Assembly (NCBI GenBank): GCA_022825825.1 | Contig: JAJDWA010000048.1 | Coordinates: forward strand, 1-64,000 | Length of the DNA stretch: 64,000 bases | Source of the DNA: Candidatus Poribacteria bacterium | Lineage (GTDB): Bacteria > Poribacteria > WGA-4E > WGA-3G | Direction: 5' to 3' | Program-made: the position numbers and the translations under genes | Shown: piece by piece, positions 39,657 to 49,100 of the stretch | Numbering within the stretch: the first letter of the stretch is position 1 | How the letters are laid out: every line of letters begins with the position of its first letter | The notes under the pieces: generated by a model | The model's database searches: none | Told to the model about the DNA's origin: nothing | What the model saw: the letters and a program-made list of their open reading frames with translations, nothing else

Positions 39657-42422
39657 ATGAACGATTTTAAGCAAATTCTGTCAACTATTAGTCGTCCATT
39701 CCAACAAGAAATCCGCAAAGGCTGCCAAGATGACGTGGTCATAAACGGTATGGGTGCTTATGTGGAACTTTGGGTAGGCCATGCGAAAGCACTTGAACTG
39801 ACTGCTAATGAAAAGCAGTTTATCAACCAAATCGCCGCGCTTTTTGCTAACTATCCCGATATGTCTCCGACAGAACGCCAAAAGGCTATTCAAACTGCCA
39901 CAGAACAGATTAATTCCACGCTCTCTGGCAAGCCGATAGATGAAACGCCTACAACAACCAGCGTTGACGTTCAGAAACCTCCCACAACCAACGAAGGTGT
40001 GAACGTAGCAAACAAAAAGCCTATCCCCACACCCTCAAAACAGGTTGAGAACTTGCCCCTATTTCAAAATGCCAATGTTTCTCAAGGGACAAGTACCGCA
40101 TCGGAAAACACTCCGATTCCTGAAAAAACTACACCAAGAAACTTTGATCAGACTCGCAACGCCACCCTATTCCCACTTGATGCTACCCCTGCGATACGTT
40201 CTGAAAATGCTGAAGACTCGGACGAAATACCTGTGATACTTGGAGATACACCTGTTTCAACGGATGTTGAATCACTTGAATTTCTCAATAATCCACTCCA
40301 ATATGTCAAGGGGATAGGTCCACGCCGTGCAGAAATGTTAGCAGATGAGATAGATATTCATACTGTAGGAGCATTGTTAGAATACTATCCACGTGACTAC
40401 ATAGATAGGTCAAAAATGGTAGAAATATACAATGTGGGTCGTAGAGAAGATGGCGAACCAGAGACGATTCAAGGGAAGGTTGTCAATCATGTAACAACAC
40501 CACCAGTGACGAAAGGTCGCAAAAGCATCGGCAAAGTCTCAATTTACGATGGCACAGGGGTTGCGATACTGGTCAATTTTGGGCGCCGTATCGGGTATAT
40601 CAAATCTATACTGCCTGTTGATACAGAGGTGGTTATTAGTGGAAAATTCACACGCCGCTATAATGAAACCCAAACAATAGACTATGAATTTGAAGTATTT
40701 GACGAAGAGAACCTGATTCATACAAAACGTATTGTGCCGAAATATCCGCTCACCGCGAAACTCACCGCGAAAATGCTTCGCACAGCGGTTCGCAATGCTT
40801 TAGATGCGTATGGTGATCAGATTCCCGAAATTTTACCACTCTCACTCCGCCAAAAACACCAGCTGATAGACAGGCAGCAGGCAATTAATGAGATTCATTT
40901 TCCCTCCTCAGAAGCACATCGGCAAGCGGCACAGCGGCGGCTTGCGTTTGATGAATTCTTCCTACTTAGCCTCGGTATGGAGATGCGTAAAGATGACAGA
41001 ACGTCACAAAACGGTATCCAATTTGAGATTGAAAGCGCGCTGCATAACAGCGATTCACTGCTTAGAAAATTCGTAGGTTCGTTACCGTTTAAGTTAACTA
41101 ATGCACAAAAACGGGTTTTCAAGGAAATCAGAGAAGATATGCAGAACAAACGGGTAATGAACCGATTAATTCAGGGAGACGTCGGTTCGGGCAAAACTGC
41201 TGTTGCTGCAATGGCACTATTGTGTGCGATTGAGAACGGGTATCAAGGCGTGTTAATGGTACCGACCGAAATCCTTGCAGAGCAACACTATCATAATCTT
41301 TCTACGCTGTTAACACCGCTGGGTGTAAAGGTTGTGCTTCTTAAAAGCGATTTACGGAAATCTGAACGAGAAGAAGCATTGACAGCCATAACCGATGGCA
41401 CTGCTAACCTCATTATCGGCACACAAGCACTGATACAGGAAGGTGTAGATTTTCACAAACTTGGACTTGTTATCATTGATGAACAACATCGTTTCGGTGT
41501 GATGCAACGCGCAACGCTCCGAGGCAAAGCAAAATCATCTGCATCGCAGGAAAATGATGCCGAAGTGCAGCTATCGCCCGATGTACTTGTTATGACAGCC
41601 ACACCGATTCCGAGAACTTTATCCTTAACAATTTACGGTGATCTAAACGTGTCCGTAATTGATGAGATGCCACCAGGAAGACAGAAGATTGAAACCCAAT
41701 GGATAAAAGAGAAGGACAGAACGGAATTCTACGCAAAACTGGAAAAAGAGGTGCTACGTGGGAAACAGGCTTATATCGTCTATCCGCTCGTTGAAGAATC
41801 CGAAAAACTTGAGGAGTTGAAAGCCGCTACAAGTATGGCAGAACACATACAGAATGATGTCTTTCCACACCTGCGCGTTGGATTACTGCATGGACAGATG
41901 AAGTCTATAGAAAAGCAGGATGTAATGTCAAGTTTCAATGCGCGTGAGATCGATATCTTAGTTGCAACGACAGTGATTGAAGTTGGGATTGATGTGCCAA
42001 ACGCAACGCTGATGGTCATTGAAAACGCGGAACGGTTCGGATTAGCACAGTTGCATCAGTTGCGTGGCAGAGTCGGCAGGGGTAGCGATAAATCATTCTG
42101 CTACCTCGTTGCAACGCCAAAAACAGATGATGCATACAGACGGATCCAGGTAATGGTGCGTTCTAATAACGGATTTGAAATAGCTGAAGAAGATTTGAAT
42201 ATCCGCGGTCCGGGCGAATTCTTTGGCACGCGCCAATCCGGAATTCCAAATTTTAAAATTGCCAATATCATCAGTGATGCGGCACTTTTGGAAACAGCAA
42301 AGAAAGAGGCGATGCAATTAGTCAAAGACGATCCGCAGTTAAGAGACTCCGAACATCAACTAATGAAACGGATGTTAAATGCACACTGGAAAGGACACCT
42401 TGAAATAGCATCTGTTGGGTAA
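39657..42422 (+). CDS. recG: ATP-dependent DNA helicase RecG with an N-terminal extension
   Basis: 921 residues, where RecG is usually near 690. A head of about 200 residues, with a Thr/Pro/Asn-rich linker (about 85-190), precedes the standard part: wedge domain beginning PLQYVKGIGPRRAEML with a helix-hairpin-helix look, helicase motif I GDVGSGKTAVA, motif II DEQHRFG, motif III TATPIPRTL, then QLRGRVGRG (motif VI) and the RecG C-terminal GEFFGTRQSG. RecG remodels stalled forks and Holliday junctions. The extra head might bind a partner or DNA; its function is not known. The oxidase gene follows 40 bases later, probably in the same transcript. Confidence 0.95.
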   Translation: MNDFKQILSTISRPFQQEIRKGCQDDVVINGMGAYVELWVGHAKALELTANEKQFINQIAALFANYPDMSPTERQKAIQTATEQINSTLSGKPIDETPTTTSVDVQKPPTTNEGVNVANKKPIPTPSKQVENLPLFQNANVSQGTSTASENTPIPEKTTPRNFDQTRNATLFPLDATPAIRSENAEDSDEIPVILGDTPVSTDVESLEFLNNPLQYVKGIGPRRAEMLADEIDIHTVGALLEYYPRDYIDRSKMVEIYNVGRREDGEPETIQGKVVNHVTTPPVTKGRKSIGKVSIYDGTGVAILVNFGRRIGYIKSILPVDTEVVISGKFTRRYNETQTIDYEFEVFDEENLIHTKRIVPKYPLTAKLTAKMLRTAVRNALDAYGDQIPEILPLSLRQKHQLIDRQQAINEIHFPSSEAHRQAAQRRLAFDEFFLLSLGMEMRKDDRTSQNGIQFEIESALHNSDSLLRKFVGSLPFKLTNAQKRVFKEIREDMQNKRVMNRLIQGDVGSGKTAVAAMALLCAIENGYQGVLMVPTEILAEQHYHNLSTLLTPLGVKVVLLKSDLRKSEREEALTAITDGTANLIIGTQALIQEGVDFHKLGLVIIDEQHRFGVMQRATLRGKAKSSASQENDAEVQLSPDVLVMTATPIPRTLSLTIYGDLNVSVIDEMPPGRQKIETQWIKEKDRTEFYAKLEKEVLRGKQAYIVYPLVEESEKLEELKAATSMAEHIQNDVFPHLRVGLLHGQMKSIEKQDVMSSFNAREIDILVATTVIEVGIDVPNATLMVIENAERFGLAQLHQLRGRVGRGSDKSFCYLVATPKTDDAYRRIQVMVRSNNGFEIAEEDLNIRGPGEFFGTRQSGIPNFKIANIISDAALLETAKKEAMQLVKDDPQLRDSEHQLMKRMLNAHWKGHLEIASVG

Positions 42423-42462
42423 TTGGTTGAGAAACACATAATCATCTTACATTTAAAGTAAA

Positions 42463-43689
42463 ATGGCACAACATACAGAAGTTTTAATCGTAGGTGGTGG
42501 TATTTGGGGACTAAGTACCGCCTACCATTTAGCAAAGTTGGGGCAAAACGGTGTTCTCGTGCTGGAGCGCAATGAGGCAATCGCTGCGGAGACAACACCT
42601 CAAGCTGCGGGCCTTGTCGGTCAGATAAGGTCTTCAACACCTATGGTGCAGGCAGTCCGATATGCCCTTGAGCTGTTTTCTCAATTTCCGAAGGAGACCG
42701 GACATGATATCGGTTTGCATCAAACTGGAAGTTTGATGGTGGCACTTACGCCAGAACGGATGGAGGCTTACACACGTCAAATTGAAAAGGCTAACCTAAA
42801 CGGAGTTGAGGCAAACTTTGTTTCCCACGCGGAAATGGCTCGTCTTGTCCCTGCAATGGACATAACCAAGGTTGAGGGGGGATATTTCGTCCCTAAGGAC
42901 GGATATGTTGATCCTCAACAGTGTGCTTTTGCTTATGCCGCAGCAGCGAGAGATTTAGGTGTTCAAATCCAATTGAATACCCCTGTAACAGGATTGCGGC
43001 AGCATAACGGGGAGATCCTTGGTGTAGAGACAGAAAAAGGTTTTATTGCATCAAATCATGTCGTAATTACCGCTGGACCGTGGGGTGCTATGCTCTCCGA
43101 GAAAGTTGGTGCAACCACGGCGGTACAACCGATCCGCCATCAACGCGTTCACACGGCGCCGACTCCCGGAATCCCTGACCATCACCCAGTTGTGCGTGTC
43201 ACCGATGTCAGTTGCTATCTGAGACCTGAAAAAGAAGGTTATCTCTACGGGTTCTTTGAACCGGAGCCAGTCAGCATTGATTTGGAAGCGATGCCTGTTG
43301 ACTTTAGAACAGCAGATATTGAACCACCTGTGGAGGTGATGACAGAGGCGCGCAGACGACTTACTCCAATTTTCCCGATTTTAAAAGACCTTGAAATTGC
43401 CGAATATAGACGCGGTATGACGACATTTGCGCCCGATGGTGCTTATCTCATTGGTCCTGTGCCGGGAATTGACTGCCTCTATTTAGCCACTGGTTGTGCT
43501 GCTTTAGGGATTGCTGGTTCCGCAGCAGTAGGTCGATGGCTGGCAAAGTGGATGATCAAAGGAGATCCTGACGAAGATTTAACTATGTTTTCACACCAAC
43601 GGTTTGGTCCGCAAGCCACTAATCAGGAATGGTTGCGCCGAGAAAGCGAACAATTTTACGCAAACTACTACCGTATTCGTACAGAGTAG
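42463..43689 (+). CDS. DadA/SoxB-like FAD amine oxidase
   Basis: 408 residues of the DAO (glycine/D-amino acid/sarcosine oxidase) family. The FAD motif GGGIWGLSTAYHLAKLG lies at residues 11-27, with VLERNEAIAAETT as the second dinucleotide part. GAYLIGPVPGIDCLYLATGC near the C-terminus is the FAD/covalent-flavin region of DadA and sarcosine oxidase beta subunits. The likely reaction is oxidation of a secondary amine or amino acid, reducing FAD. No partner subunit is visible. The short gap to recG suggests co-transcription, although the two functions are unrelated. Confidence 0.85.
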   Translation: MAQHTEVLIVGGGIWGLSTAYHLAKLGQNGVLVLERNEAIAAETTPQAAGLVGQIRSSTPMVQAVRYALELFSQFPKETGHDIGLHQTGSLMVALTPERMEAYTRQIEKANLNGVEANFVSHAEMARLVPAMDITKVEGGYFVPKDGYVDPQQCAFAYAAAARDLGVQIQLNTPVTGLRQHNGEILGVETEKGFIASNHVVITAGPWGAMLSEKVGATTAVQPIRHQRVHTAPTPGIPDHHPVVRVTDVSCYLRPEKEGYLYGFFEPEPVSIDLEAMPVDFRTADIEPPVEVMTEARRRLTPIFPILKDLEIAEYRRGMTTFAPDGAYLIGPVPGIDCLYLATGCAALGIAGSAAVGRWLAKWMIKGDPDEDLTMFSHQRFGPQATNQEWLRRESEQFYANYYRIRTE

Positions 43690-43804
43690 TAGTTCCCAAT
43701 AGCTCTGAATATAGATGTGAGCGATGTGAGCTATATAATTTCACAATAAACAACTTATGACAATACCTTTCGGAAGTTGAACTCGATTTGATAACTTTTC
43801 AATT

Positions 43805-43846
43805 TTAAAACTCGGGGGTGAAGTTTCTTCGTTTTCGTTTCGCCAT
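43805..43846 (-). pseudogene. Remnant of an IS3-family OrfA start
   Basis: On the minus strand a 13-residue frame reads MAKRKRRNFTPEF and stops. This is the hallmark N-terminus of IS3-family transposase OrfA (KRKRR-x-FTPEFK). One extra T in a T-run breaks the frame after Phe; beyond that no transposase sequence is recognisable. A ribosome site (AAGGAG) and TGGTATAAT -10-like sequence precede it. It is most likely the relic of an insertion element. Confidence 0.45.
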
Positions 43847-43930
43847 CGGATACTCCTTACCAGTAGATGGATATTATACCACAATCTTATCTTAGAGAGT
43901 GGCCCGAATTTCCGATGGCAGTACACAAAC

Positions 43931-46900
43931 TTACACACCGCCATGCGGACTCCACTTTATCATATAATCAGCTGGCATTTCATGAATAAACATGGATGCA
44001 GAACGCTCGCGGTCACCATAACGATAGATAGTGGAGGACAGATAGAGCTGATCCTGTGCACGCGTCATTCCGACATAGAACAGACGCCGCTCCTCCTCAA
44101 TTTCCTCTTGCGTCATAGCCCGTTTCCACATCGGAAAACTACCCTCCTCCATCCCGATGATAATGATCACCGGAAATTCTGTGCCCTTTGCAGCATGTAG
44201 TGTCATTAATGTAACCTGTTCAGTTTTGTCATCCATTTCGTCAAAATTGGTAAGCAATTTCTGGTAATCCAAAAAGTCGGATAGACTTTTTCGATCACTA
44301 ACTTTACCAAATTTCAACAATAGGTTTCGGAACTTCGCTTTTGCCTCTATCCATTCTGTATCTTCTCTGAAAATTGGCAGATCGGATTGTGCCAATTGAT
44401 TCATGAATTCTTTTGTCTGTTCTTTTTCTGTCGGATCAAGTGGGAGATCGTCAGGTAAAGTAGAATGATGCGCCTTGACAAACCGCTTTGCAGCATTCAA
44501 AAATGCACTTACTTCGTTCAAGTCGTTGCGTTCGTCAGGGACACCTGTTTTGGAAAGGATACCAATTCCGACGAATGGCAGAAATTCTGTGAGCGATTTC
44601 ACCTCACGCTTTTGCAAATCAATCCTTATCAATTCTTTGAAGATTTGTCTATTGGTTTCAACGTCTTCCATCGCTCTATGCAAACGTCCATGTTCAATTC
44701 CAAATTTCTCTGCAAGTGCATCAATGCCTCGACGCTGCCGTGGTAAAAGCTTTCGCGCCGTAACAAGTGTATCGTAGTACGGATTTGATAAGTTTTTTTT
44801 CAGGTATGTCTGTAAATCGCGTCCGAGAATCGGATTATCATATCGCGCGACATTATGCCCAATTAAGATGCGATCTTGAATGAAACTACAAAATTCGGGG
44901 AGAACTATTTCAATACTCGGTGCATCTTTAACGTCCTCTGTGCTAATTCCGTGAACGCGTGTGACCGCAAGCGGAATGTATCCGCCAGGGGGTTTTATCA
45001 ATCGTTGAAAACTTTCTACTTCATTGCCAATTACATTCAAACGTTTCGCTGCAATCTCAACAATGTTGGCGTTTTTCGGATTAACACCTGTCGTTTCCAA
45101 GTCGTAGATAACCATATCTGCCATGTTTGGCGTCTCAAAACGGCTTAAAAGGCGTTGACATAGTTTTAACGCAGTGATACTCCACACACTATTTGCCCCA
45201 AGTTGAATCACACCTATCGCATCAGAGATAGTGTTGCCGATGAGAATTGTTCGTGCTGCTGTTCCCTTTTCTCCAAGTTCAGCAAAGTTTCCAATGAGTA
45301 AATTGACAGCGTTTTCGTTTAGTATTGAGTCACTTCCGCTGACATCCACAGGCGTAGATTGAGAACCTTGTTCCTCAACATTTAATTCTTTAGGCAAAAA
45401 TTGGATATGCACGTTTTTATTCAGATAAGTTTTGAGCGTCTGATGGATAATCTCTGCTGCACAATAGGTATCGATCCCGTAACTCGCTATAATCTGAATA
45501 GGTTCATCACGATCTAACGCGCTATAAAGCACATCCTGTGCAAGTGCCAAATTCTGCATTTCTGGTTGCTTTTCAATGATCGACAATTCTTTGGCACGGT
45601 AGGGAGAACGAAAAAGCTCTAAACGTCCAAAAAGTTTTCGCACAATTTTATCAATTTCTTCATCTTCAATTTCGTCCGACAACGACTCAAGTTGTTCCCA
45701 AAATCTATGGATATTTCGGCGCGTCAATGGACCGACATCTTCTGGATATTCTTCAATATTTTTTAAAAGTTCCGCCAACGTCAAGTCCTTACGTTGTGCT
45801 AACCACTTCAGGCGGACCCATGTCAAATCGTCAATCCGTTTTTCAGGAAAATTGATGGCGTTTTCAAGATCGCGTGGAAGTTGCCATTGGGTAAAACAGA
45901 GATAGGAGAGAATACCCTTAAGATTTTCGTCATCAAAAGAATTGGTCGCTCTAATCCGCTGAAATTCAATACCGGTTCGTAGTAGTTCTTCTTCCAACAC
46001 ATCGGCAAGTTTATGCGTCCGGTAAAAGATCGCAATATCACGATAAGAGAAGTTGCGTTGTTTTACCAAGTTACGAATGATCTTGATTATAGAACGTGCC
46101 TCCTCCGTAGGAGTGCTGAATGTGTAGTGATAGATATTTCGCCCCTCATCCTTGTGGGTTATAAGGGTGTGTTGTTGCTGCCGTAGGGGGTTCTGTGCGA
46201 TTACCTCCTGCGCAGCGTGTAAGATCGTCTCACTACATCGATAATGGTCGTCTAATTCAACCGTTTGAGGTGTAAAATCTGATTTGAAATTCTCAATATA
46301 CTGCGGATTTGACCCGCGCCAACTGTAGATAGATTGATCGGCATCCGCAACAACCATAAGATTGTGTTCGGGAGCCGCGCTGAGCAATTGCAGGAGACGA
46401 TATTGGACTCTGTTCACATCGTGGTATTCATCTACAAGGATATGAGATATTTGCTGATGATATTCTTGCTGCACTTCTGGATTTTTTTTAAACAGTGTAA
46501 CCGTTTTTATGAGAAGATCATCAAAATCAAGAGCGTTGTATTCGTCAAGTTTATGCTGATAGACTTTGATCGCATTTTCAATATTTTTTTCTGCATCCGG
46601 GTCGTCTATTTCAGCGACAATATCTGGATCAATGGACAACTCGTCCGATATATCGTTGCGTTTGCATTTTGCATCGCTGATAATATTCCGTAGTCGCCAT
46701 GGCGGATAGTTGTACGAATTTAGATTGAGTTCGTTGACAACTTCCAATAATATTTCGTCTTGGATTTCCTGATCAAAGATAGCAAAATTTTCACTCAATC
46801 CAATATGGTGGGCATGTTCTCTAAGAACTTTTACACAAAAAGCGTGAAAGGTGCTGACTTTAATGTTTGAACCGTGTGGTTCGCCAATTTCGTTGTTGAC

Positions 46901-47110
46901 GCGTTCGCGCATCTCTTGTGCAGCTTTATTGGTGAAGGTGATAGCAAGGATGCTTTCTGGTTTAATTCCGTGTTGGCGAATTAAGTAGGCGATGCGATGG
47001 GTGATGATTTTTGTTTTCCCGGTGCCAGGTCCTGCAATCACGAGCATAGGCCCATCTTTATGGACTACTGCTTCCACCTGCTTTTCGTTCAAATCATGGA
47101 GAATGTTCAT
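43931..47110 (-). CDS. UvrD/PcrA-type helicase with an inserted DnaQ-like exonuclease
   Basis: 1059 residues. Superfamily 1A helicase motifs are intact: Walker A AGPGTGKT near residue 27, motif II region DEYHDVNR, motif III DADQSIYSWRGS, and, far downstream, motif V-VI TLHAAKGTEFP and RRLFYVGMTRAQD. Between motif IV and motif V, about residues 665-825, an exonuclease of the DEDDh type is inserted: DLETTG, GHNVARYDN and HRAMEDV hold the catalytic acidic residues and His. A second inserted or diverged region precedes it (about 440-660). A helicase with a built-in 3'-5' exonuclease would unwind and trim DNA. The promoter is back to back with that of the WD40 gene. Confidence 0.9.
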   Translation of the reverse strand: MNILHDLNEKQVEAVVHKDGPMLVIAGPGTGKTKIITHRIAYLIRQHGIKPESILAITFTNKAAQEMRERVNNEIGEPHGSNIKVSTFHAFCVKVLREHAHHIGLSENFAIFDQEIQDEILLEVVNELNLNSYNYPPWRLRNIISDAKCKRNDISDELSIDPDIVAEIDDPDAEKNIENAIKVYQHKLDEYNALDFDDLLIKTVTLFKKNPEVQQEYHQQISHILVDEYHDVNRVQYRLLQLLSAAPEHNLMVVADADQSIYSWRGSNPQYIENFKSDFTPQTVELDDHYRCSETILHAAQEVIAQNPLRQQQHTLITHKDEGRNIYHYTFSTPTEEARSIIKIIRNLVKQRNFSYRDIAIFYRTHKLADVLEEELLRTGIEFQRIRATNSFDDENLKGILSYLCFTQWQLPRDLENAINFPEKRIDDLTWVRLKWLAQRKDLTLAELLKNIEEYPEDVGPLTRRNIHRFWEQLESLSDEIEDEEIDKIVRKLFGRLELFRSPYRAKELSIIEKQPEMQNLALAQDVLYSALDRDEPIQIIASYGIDTYCAAEIIHQTLKTYLNKNVHIQFLPKELNVEEQGSQSTPVDVSGSDSILNENAVNLLIGNFAELGEKGTAARTILIGNTISDAIGVIQLGANSVWSITALKLCQRLLSRFETPNMADMVIYDLETTGVNPKNANIVEIAAKRLNVIGNEVESFQRLIKPPGGYIPLAVTRVHGISTEDVKDAPSIEIVLPEFCSFIQDRILIGHNVARYDNPILGRDLQTYLKKNLSNPYYDTLVTARKLLPRQRRGIDALAEKFGIEHGRLHRAMEDVETNRQIFKELIRIDLQKREVKSLTEFLPFVGIGILSKTGVPDERNDLNEVSAFLNAAKRFVKAHHSTLPDDLPLDPTEKEQTKEFMNQLAQSDLPIFREDTEWIEAKAKFRNLLLKFGKVSDRKSLSDFLDYQKLLTNFDEMDDKTEQVTLMTLHAAKGTEFPVIIIIGMEEGSFPMWKRAMTQEEIEEERRLFYVGMTRAQDQLYLSSTIYRYGDRERSASMFIHEMPADYMIKWSPHGGV

Positions 47111-47197
47111 CTGTGTTCACCACAAAAATTTTGTTGTCTTTAGGGTTTAATATGGCACGATATCACGACATGGCAGCTTTCACCTTCACAGGTGTTT

Positions 47198-47226
47198 AGT
47201 ATATCCTATTTAACACGAAAATACAA
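47198..47226 (-). promoter_or_regulatory. Promoter of the helicase-exonuclease gene
   Basis: On the minus strand TTGTAT (47226-47221) and TATACT (47203-47198) are 17 bases apart, about 90 bases before the ATG. Confidence 0.55.
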
Positions 47227-47248
47227 GTCTTTTTCAGTAGTAACTATT

Positions 47249-47277
47249 TTGACTCTCATAGCAATTTATGGTATGAT
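47249..47277 (+). promoter_or_regulatory. Promoter of the secreted WD40 gene
   Basis: TTGACT (47249-47254) and TATGAT (47272-47277) are 17 bases apart with TGG directly before the -10 box (extended -10). The gene begins 63 bases downstream. Confidence 0.7.
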
Positions 47278-47339
47278 TTGATAAACGTTGAAAATTAGCA
47301 AGTACAAATGGATTCCATAAGAAATAGGGAACTCAATAA

Positions 47340-49100
47340 ATGAAAATCACAAGGGACATCCTTTTCATTTCACTTTTCACCATAACTTTGTTTAGTCTAA
47401 ATCTCTTTGCACAAGACTATAATAGATGGAAACTTCCTGAAGGAGCAAAACTACGGATTGGAAAGGGCATAGTGCATGATATAAAATATACGCCGGACGG
47501 TGAACGGGTCGCTGTAGCAACCAGTATCGGAATTTGGATATATGATGCCCGGACGCACGAAGAACTCGCCCTTCTCACAGGGCATACAAGTTGGGTAACA
47601 GCAATAGACTTTCCTGCAGACGGCCGTTTCCTGGCAAGTGGGAGTTTTGATGGAACTGTCCGATTATGGGACATAAATACTGGCAAACAAATTGCAGTTT
47701 TCGCTGGACATAGAAGTAGCGTCCGAAGCATCGCAGTGTCACCTAATGGCAAGACATTAGCCAGTAGTGCGTGGGAAACGCTTATTCTCTGGGATATAGA
47801 AACAGGTAAACAACTAAAACGCCACACCAAATACGATGGTGTTAATATGGGCCAACGTATCAAAAATTTCTTTAACCGATTTCTACAAGGAAGGCGAGTC
47901 AAATATGCAAATGATACAAATCCCAATGTGATTGATACATTGGCATTCTCGCCTGATGGGAAAACCTTTGTGAGTGGACACTGGGACGGGGTTGTGCGAA
48001 TCTGGGATGGAGAAACTGGCGAGAGACTTTCAACGATTAGAGATCACAAACGTAACCACATAAAAAGTTTAGCATTCTCACCGGATGGCAAAACGTTTGT
48101 CAGTGGTGCATGGGTGCACAACATCCAATTACATACTTTTGAAAATGACAAATATCAAGCACGTCCTATACACTCGGTCAGTTTTCCCAGTAATTTAAAA
48201 TTTTCACCAAATGGCATTCTGCTTTTCGGGACTGGGCAATTAATTGATAACGATACTACTGGACAAAAAAATTTCGTTCACGTATGGAAAGTAGATACTG
48301 GCAGACTAATGACGTCCGCCCCTACCCCCGATGATATTAGGATGATAGCACTTGCATTCTCACCTAATGGAGATACCATCTTAACATGTAGTTGGGATGG
48401 CACATTTCACTCGTGGGATCCGGTAACACTCAAACATGCAATATTCACCACAGGACATGTTAGAGTTGGTGATACATTACAGTTTTCACCCGATGGGAAA
48501 ATATTAAACACAGTTGTGAGAAAAGACAAATTGTGGTTTTTTGATACAGTTACAGGCGTGCAAATATCGGCACCTAAAGAAAAAACCTATTCCACAAACC
48601 AAAAACCAACTTCTTCTGACCGCAAAATTTCCGCAGAAATTAATAAAGATCGAACGGCAATTAGTATAATAGATGTAGCAACTGGTACTGAAATCTCTCA
48701 CATTACAGGACATAAAGATATTATCTGGCGTTATAGTTTTTCACCTGACAGAGAAATGCTTGCTACAACAAGTAAAGATATGACTATTCGCTTATGGGAG
48801 GTTCCAACAGGCAAAGAATTACTTACGATCCCTGCGTATTCAAGATGGCCTACCGCTATAACCTTTTCGCCCGATGGAAAGATACTTGCGGGTGGTGGCG
48901 TGTATGATCAGAACATAAACCGTTCCAGTGTAATTCGTGTCTGGGAAGTTCCGAGTGGGAAAGTATTGAAAACACTCCCTGGACATATAGAAGGTATTAA
49001 GGCATTGCGTTTCTCAAATGATGGAAAAACCCTGGCAAGCAGCGGTGACGGCACTATCCTTCTCTGGGATTGGGAAAAAATTAGTCAGTCCACAAGGTAA
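47340..49100 (+). CDS. Exported WD40-repeat protein
   Basis: 586 residues. A signal peptide (about 1-24, ending LNLFAQ) is followed by WKLPEGAKLRIGKG, then WD40 blades such as SIGIWIYDARTHEEL, GTVRLWDINTGKQI, GVVRIWDGETGERL and MTIRLWEVPTGKEL, about ten units in all, giving one or two propellers. The entry WKLPEGAKLR matches that of the cytoplasmic propellers at 56.6-63.5 kb, so all come from one ancestor, but only this one is exported. WD40 propellers bind proteins; no enzyme part is visible. The stop overlaps the end of truD by 16 bases on the other strand. Confidence 0.88.
   Translation: MKITRDILFISLFTITLFSLNLFAQDYNRWKLPEGAKLRIGKGIVHDIKYTPDGERVAVATSIGIWIYDARTHEELALLTGHTSWVTAIDFPADGRFLASGSFDGTVRLWDINTGKQIAVFAGHRSSVRSIAVSPNGKTLASSAWETLILWDIETGKQLKRHTKYDGVNMGQRIKNFFNRFLQGRRVKYANDTNPNVIDTLAFSPDGKTFVSGHWDGVVRIWDGETGERLSTIRDHKRNHIKSLAFSPDGKTFVSGAWVHNIQLHTFENDKYQARPIHSVSFPSNLKFSPNGILLFGTGQLIDNDTTGQKNFVHVWKVDTGRLMTSAPTPDDIRMIALAFSPNGDTILTCSWDGTFHSWDPVTLKHAIFTTGHVRVGDTLQFSPDGKILNTVVRKDKLWFFDTVTGVQISAPKEKTYSTNQKPTSSDRKISAEINKDRTAISIIDVATGTEISHITGHKDIIWRYSFSPDREMLATTSKDMTIRLWEVPTGKELLTIPAYSRWPTAITFSPDGKILAGGGVYDQNINRSSVIRVWEVPSGKVLKTLPGHIEGIKALRFSNDGKTLASSGDGTILLWDWEKISQSTR

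Noticed and set aside
43741-43944. 67-residue minus-strand frame beside the helicase gene
   Set aside because: It begins in helicase sequence, and its composition is not protein-like; the only coding trace here is the short IS3 OrfA relic in another frame.
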